From assembly GCF_001577835.2 (NCBI RefSeq), contig NC_029519.1, positions 80,261,067-80,325,066 of the forward strand: a stretch of DNA of 64,000 nucleotides. The letters are read 5' to 3'. The stretch comes from Coturnix japonica (Eukaryota > Chordata > Aves > Galliformes > Phasianidae). The notes beneath the pieces were generated by a model. That model had not been told where the DNA came from and did not search any database. It worked only from the letters and a program-made list of their open reading frames with translations. The first letter of the stretch is position 1. The number at the start of each line of letters is the position of its first letter. Made by a program: the position numbers and the translations under genes. Shown here one piece after another: positions 11,691 through 24,919 of the stretch.

Positions 11691-14600
11691 TCACTCCATA
11701 TTAAATATAATATCATTAGAAATGCTGCTATGGTGTTTTCCTCCTAAGTTACCCACTCCCTTGCAAGTCCCAGGGGTTACAGCTTTCTTGCTACATGAGG
11801 TTTAAAATGTGAGTGTGAATATAGCTGAAGATCGCATGGAAATAATCTCATCCCTTTTCTCCTCCCCTGTGTGAGGAGGCAAGGTGTATGTGAAGGGAAA
11901 ACCATTGCCAAATGCATGGGAGTTTACAACTTGGCAGAAAATAATGGAGCAATTGTGGGCTGCTCTTGCATTTATTGCTGGGGCAAGGCAGGGCGATTAT
12001 GGGATGTTGCTTCAATTTAGCTAATTCTTAGCAGCACAATGGTGATTTCATGAGAGTTATTTCAGTCAGTATCAAAACTGAAACACAATACAGATAGGTT
12101 TCCCGATAACAGTTTCGAACAAGGTTTCCTTTTATCCCGCAACTCTTAAATAATTGCCCCATTTGCTCTTTGCTTTTATTGTACTTGAGGTTTTATAAGC
12201 TGAGATTGTTTTGGAAACTGCTAATTTTAGGCACTTCTCGATGCTTTATTGTTCCCTTTATTGAGCTTTTTTAATGCTGCGGCAGAACCTCGGCGTAGAA
12301 ACGGAAGTCTTCTGTGTCCTGGGACTTGTAAGTCTAGACTGGATGAAGGGCAAGAAAACCCAGCTGGAGTCATCCCCAGTCTTTTGAAATCCCTTTGTTT
12401 TCCCAATCAGAAATTCACCACTGATTGCCTTAATGCACCCGTGTGATAGTTGGACAGAAGCACACCTATGTTGAATGAGCGTGAATCCAGGAGCAGCTTT
12501 CCAAGTCAGTAGTTATATATAATAGTCAACGTGGGCATTACAGATACAATGGAGTTGCCAAGGCAGGGTTTTCCAGTAGTGCCTTGCATAGCCCTGTATC
12601 GTTCAATTATTCCGCTTCAGCGTCAGCTAACAATGAAAAGAAGATAAAAGCTTGGCAACCGGTTTGCTTAGAGGGGTCAATTTATCCCAGCTCTTTGTAG
12701 GGCAGTGTCATTTTAGGCTTCTACACGGCGGATAACGCCGTCCTCCCCCGCAGCACTTCCCCAGATAGGTCGGGAGAGGACAGTAAGTTGTACACGCCGA
12801 AAACGTACCTTGGCTCGCATGAATTATGTTTTCTCAATGGAAATAATAAGGTCTTGTCCTTACGTACCCAGTTTTTGAGAACTGGGTCAGTTGGACACCT
12901 TCCATGCTGCGCTGGGAGGGCAGGGCTGGCGGAGCTCAGCGTTGGTGTGTTCTTCAGCAGTAGCAAGGAGTGGTTTCTCCTTTCCCCCAAGAGGAATTTA
13001 TTGTGAAATAATGTACAGCAGGTGTTTTTCAGCTCTCTGAGCATGAATCCAGTGCAGTGGGCTCGTTTGGCACGGATTATGACACCATCATGGGGCTGTT
13101 TACCATCTCCAGTGCTTCTGGGTGACCTTGGATCTCAACTTTGGAAGTAGCTTAATCCCTCTGACCCCAGCATCTGCAGAGAAGGATCTCAGTTGTCTCA
13201 GTTTTTGTACCTTGACAAACTGCCACTGTTGGCCATTGTTGGGTTTGGGTACAAGTGGCAAAAGACCTGAGTTCCTCATTCCTTCCCTCTCCACCATCCG
13301 GATGCTTGGTACTTGGGGAGGAAATAGGAGGACTCCGGAAAGCTGAACATTGGCAGTCAGGTGCCAAGGTAAATACAGCCTGGGTCCTGCCTTTGACTCA
13401 GGGCCATCGTGGTTACATGAGGAGCCCTGCTTGAAAACAACTGGAGTGATGTGGCCTGAGCTAAACAGCTGGCTTTGAACAGAGGGAACACTGCAGGGAA
13501 ACCTGACCTCCCCGAGCTGCCAAAGAGTCCTTAGGATCAGAACGCTACAGAAGATCAATTAAAAGTAAAAGAATAAGGCACTTCTGTCTGCCTCAGCATG
13601 GATTTTGCTTCAGAAACCACAGGGGAGATCGACAGGCGTGGAGGGTAAGAAGTTGCATTGGATACCTTAGGATCTTCCATCCAAACTACAGATGCTGCTG
13701 GTGGGTACGGGAGAGCTAAATGCCAGAATGCTTTTCATTTTGCTAAGGAAAAAGAGGAGGAAAAAGGCCACTTCTGTTAGACTGTTCTGCAGGATCTCTG
13801 GGGCCTGGATCAGCAGGGATTTAGCTCCTGGTTGCGGTTGCTTCACTTCCTGAGCATGGCTGCTTTCATCTCATGCAGCTAAAGGACTTCCAGGCTAAGA
13901 ACTGAAATCCAGTTTTCCTTTTTCCAGTAAAACATGAAGGGCTGTTTGAGGATGACCCAGCACGGTCACATGAGTTAGAAGAAAGAGGAGGAACTCATCC
14001 TTTTGTTTTGTCGCTCAGTGCTTTCATTAATCCAGATGTACCTCTTTTTTTTTCCCCTCCTTCCTCTGCTCTTCCGACTCTTTTGCGGTGATGCTCAGGT
14101 TACGTGGCTGGAGGCTCCGTCTGACACAAAGCATTTGGAAATTGTGCTTGAGCCAAGAGGGAATTTGGAGCTGACCCCTCGACCTGCTCAGCCCCTTACC
14201 TGTAAATGGAGCTTCCTTTGATCCCTGCGCTTTGAAATGGGTGGAAGGAGGCAGGACGGCCAACTCCCATGGTCTGGCAGAGGGAAGGTGGCTGCATAGC
14301 AAGGATTAAAAACAGCAGTGCCATTATTCATGCGTGCTCCAAACAGTAGCTGGCTCCCTGAGGCAGCAGCTCGCACACGGTGAGGTACAAGCTATGTAAC
14401 AGGGTATATCAAAGACTGGGATTCAGGACACCTTGATGTCCTTGTCTACCCAGCTTGTCACCTGCATTCCAGCTGTCAGGGCAAGCAACCAGTTCCTCAG
14501 CCAGAGGTGGGGAATACTTTGCTCCAGGGACCCGCTTCTTGCCAGCAGCTGTGAGCAAGTGGTGCCAGATTTCCTCACCAAGCCCTTGGGTACCGCAGGG

Positions 14601-15761
14601 CTTGTGCAGTTAAATGGCCCCATGTGCTCCTGTGTGTGTGCAGCTCAGCTCCTAGCTGCCAAGCTGGGAATATCCCAGCTTTGATGTGATGCACTGATGG
14701 CTCTCGTGACATTTTAGGCCTTTAGAGGTGAGAGTAAAGCAAAAAGTGCCCCATGTGAAGATGCTGTCAGCTGCTGGAGTGTAGAGCCATGGTCTGCTCC
14801 AGGCAGGGCTGGTCCTGAGCTGTGCAGCCCCACACTGAGATCTAAGTTGAGAAACTGAGTGAGGAGACAGAACAGAGGTGGTGAGACATGAACTTACCCT
14901 GATGCTGGGATGTTTGGAGCCCCTTTGGTGGGGGATTGGACTTGAAATGCACGTCAGCTCTCTACCAATAGTCTGAGATGTGTTAGACCTGGCTGCCACC
15001 ACAGAAGTATTTAATCTTCAGGGTAAGAATGAGGACAAGTGACAGCAGGGGGAAAATCTGCTGCAGCTGAGAGCTGGCAGAGGGTTGGGAGGGTGTTGGA
15101 AGGGATGCCATGGAGCGTGTGCAGGCTGATAGGGCCAGGATCAGAGCAGGAGGGCTCCTGTGTCTCCTGCAGTGGGGTTTCCTTTAAAGTACCCTGTCAG
15201 ATCAGCAGTGGAAACATCTGTGTTCATCATGAGATTCCAGCATCTTCTTCCATCTCTATTTTAGCATCTCATTCCCTGGGAAGACGCATTACCTGCTGTA
15301 GCCCTGCTGCTTTTCTCAGCTTCCTTCACGTAGCTTTGGGGAAGGGCTGGTGAGAAGGTCACGGGGGAATGTGGGAGGAAGGCTGCAGTTGGCCCAGCTG
15401 GTTTCAGCCTGGTGCCCAGGAGCCAGACCTGCTGCAGGAGCAATGTGTGCAGCCCTCTCATCCATGGCAGTAAATCACATGCAGAAATGTTGGCTGGTCG
15501 GACCCAGTCCTCCCGGGCTACGTTATGTAAAGTTATTCCTCTTCTATTACAGGGCTCAAGCTTTGCTCCCTGTCGCAGAACTGCAACATCTTCAATTACA
15601 GAAGCAGTATCTGCCAAAGCAGTGTTTGGATGCTCTCATCAAAGCATATGTGTTTTTCTCTCCTCTTCCAAGCTGCTTCTATGAGCTGACGCCAAAGTAC
15701 CCAGCACTCCCTGTTGTTTGCATGACACATTTCTGCTCTCCCATTTCCCTTGTTTCTACAT

Positions 15762-15813
15762 TCATGATGACCTTGGAGGTCTTTCCCAACCTTAATGAGT
15801 CTACGATTCTTTT
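15762..15813 (+). mobile_element. CR1 LINE 3' end
   Basis: ATGATGACCTTGGAGGTCTT and CCCAACCTTAATGAGTCTACG match the extreme CR1 3' end. Confidence 0.75.
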
Positions 15814-16428
15814 TCCCTTGCAATCTTTAGAACCGCTTTGCCCACAGAGGGAGGAGAAGAGGGGTGATGGAGTGAAAGAAAAACATTCTTTAACTCCTTA
15901 ATTTTAATCCCAGCCCACGCCAACAAGGATCACAAGTCAGGGGTGCTGCTGATGTTCGTTGCTTGACTCTGAATAAACATCTCTGCATCTGCCATTTATA
16001 ACTGGTTCCTCCGGCTCGTGTTGGAGCTTTCAACACCTGAAATGCTTCTGAGAGCATCACGTGGAGACTGCAAGTCCTGCTCCCTTCCTGCAGCACAACA
16101 TCACACATAGGGCAAAGCGTGCTGTAGGGACTGAGCTGTGCCCAGTGTCCTTGCTTCCAGTCCACTCAGTGTATGGCTGCTCTGGTTTTCCATCAGCCTG
16201 CTCTCACTTCACCTTGTGGGCTGATTTTGGAGCATTCATGCTGCACACTGGCAGGTCCTGCAGTGTGGTGGCTGATATGGGGCTTTGCCTGCAGCAATGC
16301 AGCCTTTGGGCATTTTGGATCTGGATTATTTTCTTGTTCATCTCATGTGATACTTGAGAGGGAGGGAAGGTGGCACCACCTATTCCAGAGCCTGCAAGTC
16401 TGCCTCTGCTGTAGCACATGCTCAGCAA

Positions 16429-16500
16429 GATATAGAATCATTTGAGTTGGAAGGAACCCTTAAAGGCCATCCTGTCCCACTCCGTATGGGCACAGGGAGG
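16429..16500 (-). mobile_element. CR1 LINE 3' end
   Basis: ATATAGAATCATTTGAGTTGG and AAGGAACCCTTAAAGGCC: antisense CR1 terminus, followed 60 bases later by another copy. Confidence 0.82.
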
Positions 16501-16561
16501 TTTGGGGTGCAGTATAGCTTGGCTGGGACAAACCAAGCATTGGGATAAACAGTCTGGAATT

Positions 16562-16870
16562 TAGAATTATAGGATCATCAGTGAATTGGGTTGGGAGGGA
16601 CCTTGAAGCCCACACAGTTCCAGCCCATGCCAAGGGCAGGGACACCTTCCTGCTGGATCAGGCTGCCCAGGGCCCCATCCAACCCAGCCCTGAGCACCTC
16701 CAGGGATGGGGCATCATTGCCCTCCGAGTAAAGAATTTCCCCCTTACATCTACTGTAAATCACCCCTCTCTTAGTTAAACACCATTACCCCTTTTCCTAT
16801 CATTGCACCCTCTGTCAATGAGTCCATCCCCATCCAGGATACCAAAACTCCTCAGTTTGGTTCAGATTAG
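16562..16870 (-). mobile_element. CR1 LINE fragment
   Basis: Begins AGAATTATAGGATCATCAG; contains CAGGCTGCCCAGGGCCCC, GAGCACCTCCAGGGATGG and the downstream ACCATTACCCCTTTTCCTA segment. One of the longer CR1 copies here. Confidence 0.88.
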
Positions 16871-18499
16871 GAGGGAGATTGGAGGCAGGTTTACCCCCAG
16901 TTGTTGTTGGGCTGCATTTCACAAGGGCAAAATGAGATAAATTTGTTTGATTTTGCCACCGAGCAGAAAAATACAACACTGGGCTTCATCAACAGGGTTT
17001 GTCTTGTGTTCTCACAGCAACAAGCAGCCACAGAGAGCCGGCTCTGTTCTGTGGGAGCTCCTGTACCATTCACGCCTGGCTAGGGGAATCTCTTATTTAA
17101 TGGCAAGACTGAGGAGCCTTCTGTGTATTATGCTGCTAGCAAGGGGGTGGTGGGAAGGGGTGTTTGTGTGGGAGCACTGCTTTGCAAAGCCTTTTCAAAA
17201 GGCTGAGACAGCGGGCACTTTCAAAGACGGGGATGTCTCTGGTGCTGTCCGCAGCCATTGTATAGAAATAGAAATAGGGTGGGTGGAGTTCTCTGTCATC
17301 ACAGATAGGTCTCAATGAGTTAAATTTAGCAGCATTGTGACGGTCCAGCTGGAATCGTGTGTTTGCAGGGGGAGTGCTTTTATACAAGAGTTGGGTCCTG
17401 CAGGTTTGTTCTCACTGCTCGATAATACAGAGCATTTGAGCCCTCCTGTAGACTCTTCATGCTTGTGGGAATATCACTAAAATAGAAGTGACACGAGGTC
17501 ATATTTAATGCCTGGTCAGGAAGATGGTGTTTATTGGCAAAAGGGAATGGGCCATAAAAGCTGAGTTCCAGCGTTACCTTCACTCTGCTCTCTCTTTCAT
17601 ATGCGTCCAGGCTGCTGTCATCAAGGAACCTTGAAATTCTCTGCCAGTGCTTTTGCACACAGAATGGACCGAGATGCCGCGTATCAGTGGCGGAATGAAA
17701 TATCTCTGATCCTGGTGCAAATTAAACCTCTGAAAATCTCAAAGAAATCATTTCTTTCAGACACCCCATCAGTATCAACAGCAGCCCCTACACCTGGCAC
17801 CTTGGCTCCGTGTTGGGCTGAAAAGTGTCCTAGTGAAGGAGAGGGAGATGTTTTGTCTTGAGTGTGATGCGATGGGCGGTGCTGCAGGAAGGAGTCTGAC
17901 AATGTGCTGGCTTTCACCCCGGGTTTTTTCCAAAACACATTGGGTTGCAGGCTCAACCACTCTCCTTTGTGTTGGGAAGGGACCTCAGGCTTCTCCTGCA
18001 GCTCCATCTAGAGGGAAGGAAGATGGGTCCATCCTGGTGGCCTCCCTTGGGTGTCCTCAAGGAGCCTTCCCATTGCTCTGGTGATCCATTTCCTTCCTTT
18101 GGGTTTGGGGTGGTGCTGTGTGGAGCCAGGGGTCGGACCAGCGATCCTTGTGGGTCCCTTCTGTAGTTACACCACGACACGGTTCCTCTTGCACCAGTGA
18201 AGGGGGTTTCTCTACTGGCCCCGCAGGTGCAACTGTCCCCACTGAGGATGCAGAAACCACACCACGCTCTGCGGTTTCTTGTGTCTTTGATGACAAAAGG
18301 CAATTGGTTGTGGTTTAGGCTGGGGATTTCCTGGCGAAACAGGTTGGAGATGACGTTGCTTTCACGATGCTCCTGCAACACAGGGAACATTTTGCCCATG
18401 AAAAAGTAAAGGGAACGCTGAGGAGGTGTTGCACAGAACTGAGCACACAACACACCCAGGCTGTCAAAGTGGAAACAACCTCAGGAAACATTTCAGTCT

Positions 18500-18612
18500 G
18501 CCAGTCCTTCCAGCAAACTTGGGTTGACTCTGTCCCTTCATTGAGGTCGTTGATAAAGATGTTGAACAAGACTGGACCCCACACTACCCCCTGGGGGACA
18601 TTGTCCTCCAAG
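18500..18612 (-). mobile_element. CR1 LINE reverse-transcriptase fragment
   Basis: The minus strand encodes VPQGVVWGPVLFNIFINDLNEG, matching the conserved reverse-transcriptase motif of CR1 ORF2. It is an internal piece without the usual CR1 3' end, so a fragment of a longer copy. Confidence 0.8.
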
Positions 18613-19789
18613 GGCTGACGATGCTTTGTCTGATGGCAGAGCCATCGCGCCCAGTGGTTGTGCCGAAAGATATGAAAAGTACAAAAAAGAAACCCACATC
18701 TTCCCCTTCCACGAGCTGATGGTTTCTCTGCCCTTCACCCTGCATAATGCTGTGCATGGCTGCTGGCTGTTAGCGTCTTCTGCGACGGGAGAAGGACATC
18801 CTCCGCTCCAGGGGATGCGTGGCAGTAACCATGGAAATGCGCCAAGGCTTTTGTCTGAGCAGCGGCCTCTTCAGATCAGCCCCACTTATCCCAAAGTAAC
18901 AGCCTTTCTCGGCTGTCTTTTTGTTTCAAAGCATGATCATGTTGGGAGTGATGTGCCCAGCACTGCGGTGGGGCTCTGAACCCTTCAGCATCGCTTCCTT
19001 CTGGACAAGGACACGTGGAAAGAAAAACACCCGCGTGGAAATAGAGCCACCGGAGGCAAAACAGGAGTTTGGTCGTTGTTCAGGAGCGTGGGCCGAGGAG
19101 AGGAAATATTTGGGAGACGGATCTGTTTTTATAGCTGTAGCTTCTATATCATTATTTTTTTCTAATGAACCATTTTCCAAACCTTTTTCAGACAGTGTTT
19201 TTGCAAGAGCTGCTGTGTAAGCCTGCTGGCCCCAGTACCCCGGTAGTGCAGGCATTGCTGGGCATTCTTGAGCAACCGCTCTGTTCCCTTCGTCCCATCC
19301 CACTCCTTCCATGCTTGTTGGCTCCATGCTGCAGATTCTTCCTCTGTGATGGTTCTAGTTGTATAATTTGGTGGATTTGGGCTTTCTCAAGTGTTGTCTG
19401 CACACAGATTATTCCGGGTTGTGACCGTAAGGCTCTTCTCAAATTGCTCTGCGTGCAGATGTGCTTATCCAGGAGTTGGAAATGAGTTGAAATCACTTCC
19501 AAAGGACAGGAGAAAAGCTTTGCTTCCAGGAGGAACGTGTCAGAGGGAGCGTCGGGACATCCCTCCTCCTAGGGCGGCCTCCTAGCGCAGCCTTCTGCAC
19601 ATTTGCTTGCGCTGCTCTTACCTGCACTCCCCCTAATTGATGGTAATTTGGCTAATTGTTCACAAAAGCAGATGTTCTCTCTGTGGTCGCATCAGAACAG
19701 CTTACAGTGCACTGCAGACACGATCACACAGCATTAAAAGCTTAATTCCTGTAAACAAGCCTGTTGGAGGGTTAGAAACGACACCTCCA

Positions 19790-19880
19790 GATTCATTAAG
19801 GTTGGAAAGACTGCTAAGAACATCAAGCCCAACCTCCAGCATGCTACTGAACCACGGCACTCCAAACTCTGCCGAGCTGT
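19790..19880 (-). mobile_element. CR1 LINE 3' fragment
   Basis: GATTCATTAAGGTTGGAAAGA and AACATCAAGCCCAACCTCCA, diverged antisense CR1 terminus. Confidence 0.8.
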
Positions 19881-20454
19881 TCTCCTTGCACTTGCTGTGT
19901 GCTCTGCTAACCTACTTGTAGGTTGAGCTGGAAATGCTTGCATCCAGCAGCACTGCAGATTCTCAGCTCCGATTCTTGGAGCCTTCAGCACAAGATGTGC
20001 TTCCAGAGCTTTTGGCAGGCTCGTACAGCAGCAAAGGAGGGAGATGTTTTCAGCTCCAGTTCCCCTCGTTTGCAAACTTCCTAATGTGAGAGGCTGTGGG
20101 GCTGGGAGTGCATCCCTGCACTGCGCTCGAGCTATCTCTGTGTCTGTCCTTCTTGCAAATAAGGGGCATAATATATGCAACGCAATGCAAATGTATGTAA
20201 AGGGTAAGGTCTGCTCTGCTGAGTCTTGCATTTAACCAGGAGGAAAACAAGCTGAATTCTTTAAAACTGCCCCAAAAGCTGCTTGCTGGGCAGGCAGCAC
20301 CTCAGTGCTGAGCAACATGTTGCTTTGTGGCGTTCATCTTCCCCGTGCTTGCCATTGTCACATCGCTCACAGGGAGCCATTTGAGCACTGGAGTACACCC
20401 TAATTAGCAGCCTCTGATTTTTCGAGTTTCATAATCAGTGATCTCGGCTACACC

Positions 20455-20690
20455 ACAAGTGTTACTGTGGCAACAAGGGCTGAACCGCTCAGCGGTGCAG
20501 AACCACGGCAGGTAAATCGGGATTTGGCTTTGGCAGGGGCTGCTCCCCTCTCCGGCTCCGCGCCGTCGTCCCGGCCGCGCTCAGGGTAAGCACAAAGCGC
20601 CGCGACGCCGAGCGGTGCCAACCTGGCAGCTCGGCCTCCCCAAGGAGATCTTAAAGCTCTCATGGGAACCATCCCCTCCAACACCGTTGT
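20455..20690 (+). promoter_or_regulatory. CpG-rich patch with splice donor; possible alternative first exon
   Basis: This is the only CpG-dense segment seen in the 24-kb region before the first PTPRA coding exon. It is rich in GCGCC and CCGG motifs and contains AGG|GTAAGC, a good donor starting at 20586. A first exon ending at 20585 and splicing to 24841 would be a plausible alternative PTPRA promoter. No TATA box was seen. Confidence 0.35.
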
Positions 20691-21715
20691 GTGAAGGAGG
20701 ATGATCTGATTGCAGCTGCCCCATCAGCTTGCAGCGTAGCTCAGATCCGCACAGTGCTCACCTTCTTTTGTTTTAGTTGAGTGTTTTCTTGTACCGTGCG
20801 CTCGCTCTCCAAAATGCATCGTAATGGCTGTGCTTCATCCTGGCTCCTAAACCAAAAGCAATCGGTCCGGTTCGGCAATTAGCAGTGAGATGAAATGCAC
20901 AGATGCTTGCTTTCTCTCTATTACAAATGATGCCTGGAACAAAGAAGGGGAAACCTTAAAACGTGATCTTTAAAACAATAAACGTAGCCCAGTATAATTT
21001 GAGTTCTTTATGCCAGTTTTTGGAGAATCAAGCTGGGATCACGCAGCCACACTCCTGCCTTTAAGGATGCGCTCTCTGCTTTCCAGCCCTCCACCTCCAT
21101 CCCTGACGGCTTCTCTTCCATCCCACTCACCCATGTTTCCCACTTTTCTCCATGTTTTACCTTTTCTCAGCCTTAAGGCTCCCCTGTCCTTCTGCTTCCT
21201 CTTCTTGTGGCCAAGAAGGCCAACCACATCCTGTCTTGTCCCAGTGGTGATGCAGGCAGCAGGAGCAGGAGGGGATCATCCCGCTGTACCGACATCATTG
21301 AGGCTGCACCTCAAGTGCTGCACTCAGCGTTGGTCCCGCTCACTGCAAGCCATTCATTTGGGGAGCTAAAAAGCCCATTTGTGCAGCAGGAGGTGAGGCT
21401 GAAACTTGGAGATTCACGCTTTGTAGCAGCAGGGTGGGCCTTTTAGCATCACTCTGATGGCACAAAGGCTTTCTGCACCCCAAAAAGCCAGGTGGGATTG
21501 GGGTCCCTAATTACCCCTTCTATGCTTGTTCATTGAGATCGTTGTGTCTTGCTTTGAAAGTGCACCCTGTTGTAGTGAGTGGAGAGAGGGAATTTGGGAC
21601 ATGGACTTGTGTGGAAGGTTGGGCAGGCACTCGGTGATGCAGAAAGCAAAGCCCTGAGCTCATCCTTCCAGTGCTGGTACCGCTGCTCCAGGGGAAGCAG
21701 GCTGCTAATTTAAAG

Positions 21716-21765
21716 GGGGTGGGGGGAAGAAAGGAAGAAAGAAATAAAGAAAGAAGGAAAGGAGT
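21716..21765 (+). repeat. GA-rich (GAAA) microsatellite
   Basis: GGGGGGAAGAAAGGAAGAAA and further GAAA/GAAG units; imperfect purine tract. Confidence 0.8.
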
Positions 21766-23144
21766 GCGTTTTATGAAAGGGTGAATGGTTGCCGTGATTC
21801 ATCTTTTCTGTTCAAGAGTGGAAAAGCAGAGGGTGGGGTGGGGGAATAATGCTCAGTGACACATCAAAGCCTTCACTCCAGCTCTGGAGACACATGCAGG
21901 GGATTAGTCACCCCGTGGTAGCGCAGCAGAACGCTTTTCCTCCCCACGAGCAGCAGCTCCTGTTCCACGATGGCCAACTCCGCTGTAACGCAGCCTGCTG
22001 CTAAGCCAGAAGTTGGGGGTGACGGGAATCGGTGCTGCGAAAGCGCTCTGCAGTCGGACCAGCCTGATCCCAGCGGGATCAGATCCCAGAGCTCTCCTCC
22101 CCCTTTGTCAGCTTTCTCTGCTTTGCAAAAGGAACGGGGTGAGGTGGCAGATACCGCGTGGGGATGGAGGGAGAGGCCAGACAGCACAGCAACACGGTGC
22201 TCCAGCGATGTAAAGGAGCAGCAGGAGGGGACAGGGAGTGAGGGAGCGGCAGGTTTGTCTTCCAGCACAGCTGAGCTGTGCTCGTGGCTCTCTGCCACTG
22301 AAATAAAGGACATTTCCTCCCCCTTTTCCTTTTGCACTTGCTCTTGTCTAACCCTTCTGGGAGCTGCTTCGCCGAGCTCAGCACAAACCACCACCACTTG
22401 TTACATTACAAAGCTCCTGCTGCCTTTCCCCCGCACCCCCCCTCCTTCCCAATCCTGATCACCCAGACGAGATCTCCATAAAAATAAGGATAATAATACA
22501 ATCCTACATCTCAAACCCAACCTTCCTCCGATCCTCATGCGGGGCAGCACCTCCCAGGGCACAAACCCCTCCTGCCTTTTTGGGAGCACCTCCAGCCAAC
22601 CCTTCTGCTTGCCGATAGTTCCCCATTCCCAGCAAACCCAGCTCCTTCTCCTTGGCAGAGTCCGAGACATGACGTCAGGGTGTTTTTCTGCAGCGCTCAC
22701 AGGATGCCGCAGCCAGCCAAGAGCTGTGTTTATGTTGATAACATTACAAGTATTTCCTCCCTGTTTCCGAATCAGCAGGGAGGGAGCCGAGGGGGGAAGG
22801 GAGGCTCAAGTTGCTCCAGCGTTGGGGTAGGGCTCAGGAGGCCCTTTTTTTTTAATGTTAGGAACTGGGCACGGTGAACCGCTGGCATTTATTTGGGCTG
22901 CCCTGGGGGATTGGGAGGATGCAGAGAGCAGGAGCTGGGACAGAGCTGGCCATGCTGGGGGATTTTGCACTTTCTCTCTCCTCCAGATCTGTTTCTGCAG
23001 TGATAAAGCAGCTGATGGCTGGGAACAGCAGCAGCTCCAGGGGTTTTGTTTGATGAGCTGGTGATGCCCTGGGGGCTGCCTGGGCTCCTTTTGCTTTTCA
23101 TATTCGCAGCCTTGTCATAAAGCCATAAAAACTGTTAGAAACAT

Positions 23145-23480
23145 CAAATTGGAGAATGGTTTGAGTTGGAAGGGACCTTTAAAGGCCACCTGGTCACACT
23201 CCCCTGCAATGAACAGGGACACCCTCAGCTCCATCAGCGCTCAGAGCCCTGTCCTGCATTACCTCCAGGGATGGGGCATCACCACCCTCTAGGTGTAAAA
23301 CTTCCTCCTAATACCCAGCCTAAACCTCCCCTGTCTCATTTAAAGCCATCCCCCCTTGTCCCATCACTGTCCACCCTTGTAAACAGCTGTTCCTCCTCCT
23401 GTTTATATGCTCCCTTCAAGTATTGAAGGCCACAGTGAGGTCTCTATCAGACCCTTCTCTTATCCAAGCTAAATAAGAAC
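23145..23480 (-). mobile_element. CR1 LINE fragment
   Basis: Antisense CR1 about 335 bases long: GAATGGTTTGAGTTGGAAGG, CTCCAGGGATGGGGCATC, CTAAACCTCCCCTGTCTC and the TTGAAGGCCACAGTGAGGTC segment. Confidence 0.9.
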
Positions 23481-24840
23481 CCCTCCTCCCTGTGGTGGTG
23501 CAGTGTGGGCATAGGATGAGCTGCATCCTGGGGCAGATTAAAGCTGCCCTAAGCTTTAATTCATCCATTTCTGCACTGCCCAATTTCTATGGGTTTCCAT
23601 TGGAGGGTTATGAAAGCATCAGCCCCTTGTAACGAGCCGCTGCAGCTCTTGCTGGTATTGCAGCCTCCCAGGTGTAGCATGACTGGAATTTAGCATGGAG
23701 GAGACACCAGCTCCCTTTGCAACACTGGGAAACCCATTTAGTGCGAGGAAGATCCACAATGCAGTTGTTTCAATACAAGCTGAAGGCAATCTCGTATCCC
23801 TGGCACTCAGTTTCCTTCTGCTTCAGGGTTTGTCTGACCTTCTGATCGCTGATTGCTTCCATTTCTGCCAGGTCTTCGTTAGGAGGGAGGCAAAGAATGT
23901 AGGCGGGTGCTGCTGGTGGGAGGATGCTGCTGGTGGGGCTGCATCTTTCATGACATCAGCCTTGTCCCCTTGCCCAGAATTTGGGATGGGTCTCGACTGA
24001 AGCATATTTGAATCAATACAACAAGAACAACCGATGAGGGGTGAATGAAAGAGGAAGGAGGGATTGCAGGAATAAAGACCTGCCTGGTTAGGGCTGTTCT
24101 GGGGGCTTGCAAGCTTGGAGCTGGATGGTGCTATCTGACATCACACTTTCGATTGCCTCTGGACCCGTACCTGTTTCAGAGAAGATAACCATACCCATTT
24201 TATAGGAGCTTTTTGGAAGGAAGAAACAGCCAATAAATGCCGTAATAACTTTGAGCATGCATTTAGAAGGGCTGGGGGAGCAAGATCAGGGATTGTTCTG
24301 GGAAGAAAAAACAATTTTACTGATGTCATCATCCTGTAATTTAATTTTTCAGGACGCTTCCTGGGAAGAAAAGCACGGCACAATGCAGCACAGGCAGCAC
24401 TCGCAGATTGCTTTGGGTTATTCTCTGCAGGATGGGTGTTTGGGGCTTTGAATTAGGCTTCCCCAAATGTAGAATAACCTCTAAGCATCCACCATCTGCT
24501 TAAATCCAATGTGAAAAATGGGATGTGGGTGTCCTGGAGATGGGTGATGGGGTGAGGTGAGCCAACCTCCCCTCTTTTGTGCCTTTAGGATCCCAGCTCA
24601 TTGCTGTGTATTGCATTTAGGTTTCATCATAGCACACTGGTGTGTGCACTCTTACATGAACTCCCTATTAATTTCCTTTTCCAGGTGGGGATGTGTGAAC
24701 ACACAGATAAATCCTTCCATCCATGTGCATACAGTGACTCCATCCACGTGTTCACTCGTCCTTTCCAGCTCTACACAGCTAAATTAGTTTGGGATAACAC
24801 TTCAAATAAGTGGTGTTTTCTTTTTTGCTCTTTTTCTCAG

Positions 24841-24919
24841 GTCAACATGGATCTGTGCTTCTTTGTCCTTTTGCTTGGAAGTGGCTTGATCAGCATAGGT
24901 GCTAACAATGTCACAACAG
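24841..24919 (+). other. PTPRA: PTPRA first coding exon (signal peptide)
   Basis: A tttttctcag acceptor precedes 24841 and a GTAAAC donor follows at 24920. Six 5'UTR bases come before ATG at 24847. The exon encodes [19 protein letters not shown], a hydrophobic leader, then the first glycosylation sequon (NNVT). Because the exon opens with an acceptor, at least one non-coding exon must lie upstream. Confidence 0.93.

Larger units (their letters stand above)
1138..24840. other. Long non-coding region, probably PTPRA 5' intron(s)
   Basis: No convincing coding exon was found on either strand across 23.7 kb. The many short open frames have no recognisable family and cross CR1 repeats. Contents are CR1 fragments listed separately, simple repeats, the CpG patch near 20.5 kb and otherwise unremarkable single-copy DNA. 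The region probably spans one or two introns separating untranslated PTPRA exons. Confidence 0.55.

Noticed and set aside
12754-12780. A 27-nt block with acceptor-like CCCCCGCAG and donor-like GTAAGT.
   Set aside because: Very short, no homology, and in DNA where such matches arise by chance; not enough to call an exon.
17953-18453. A 166-codon minus-strand frame next to the CR1 reverse-transcriptase piece.
   Set aside because: No recognisable reverse-transcriptase or other motif; composition looks random.
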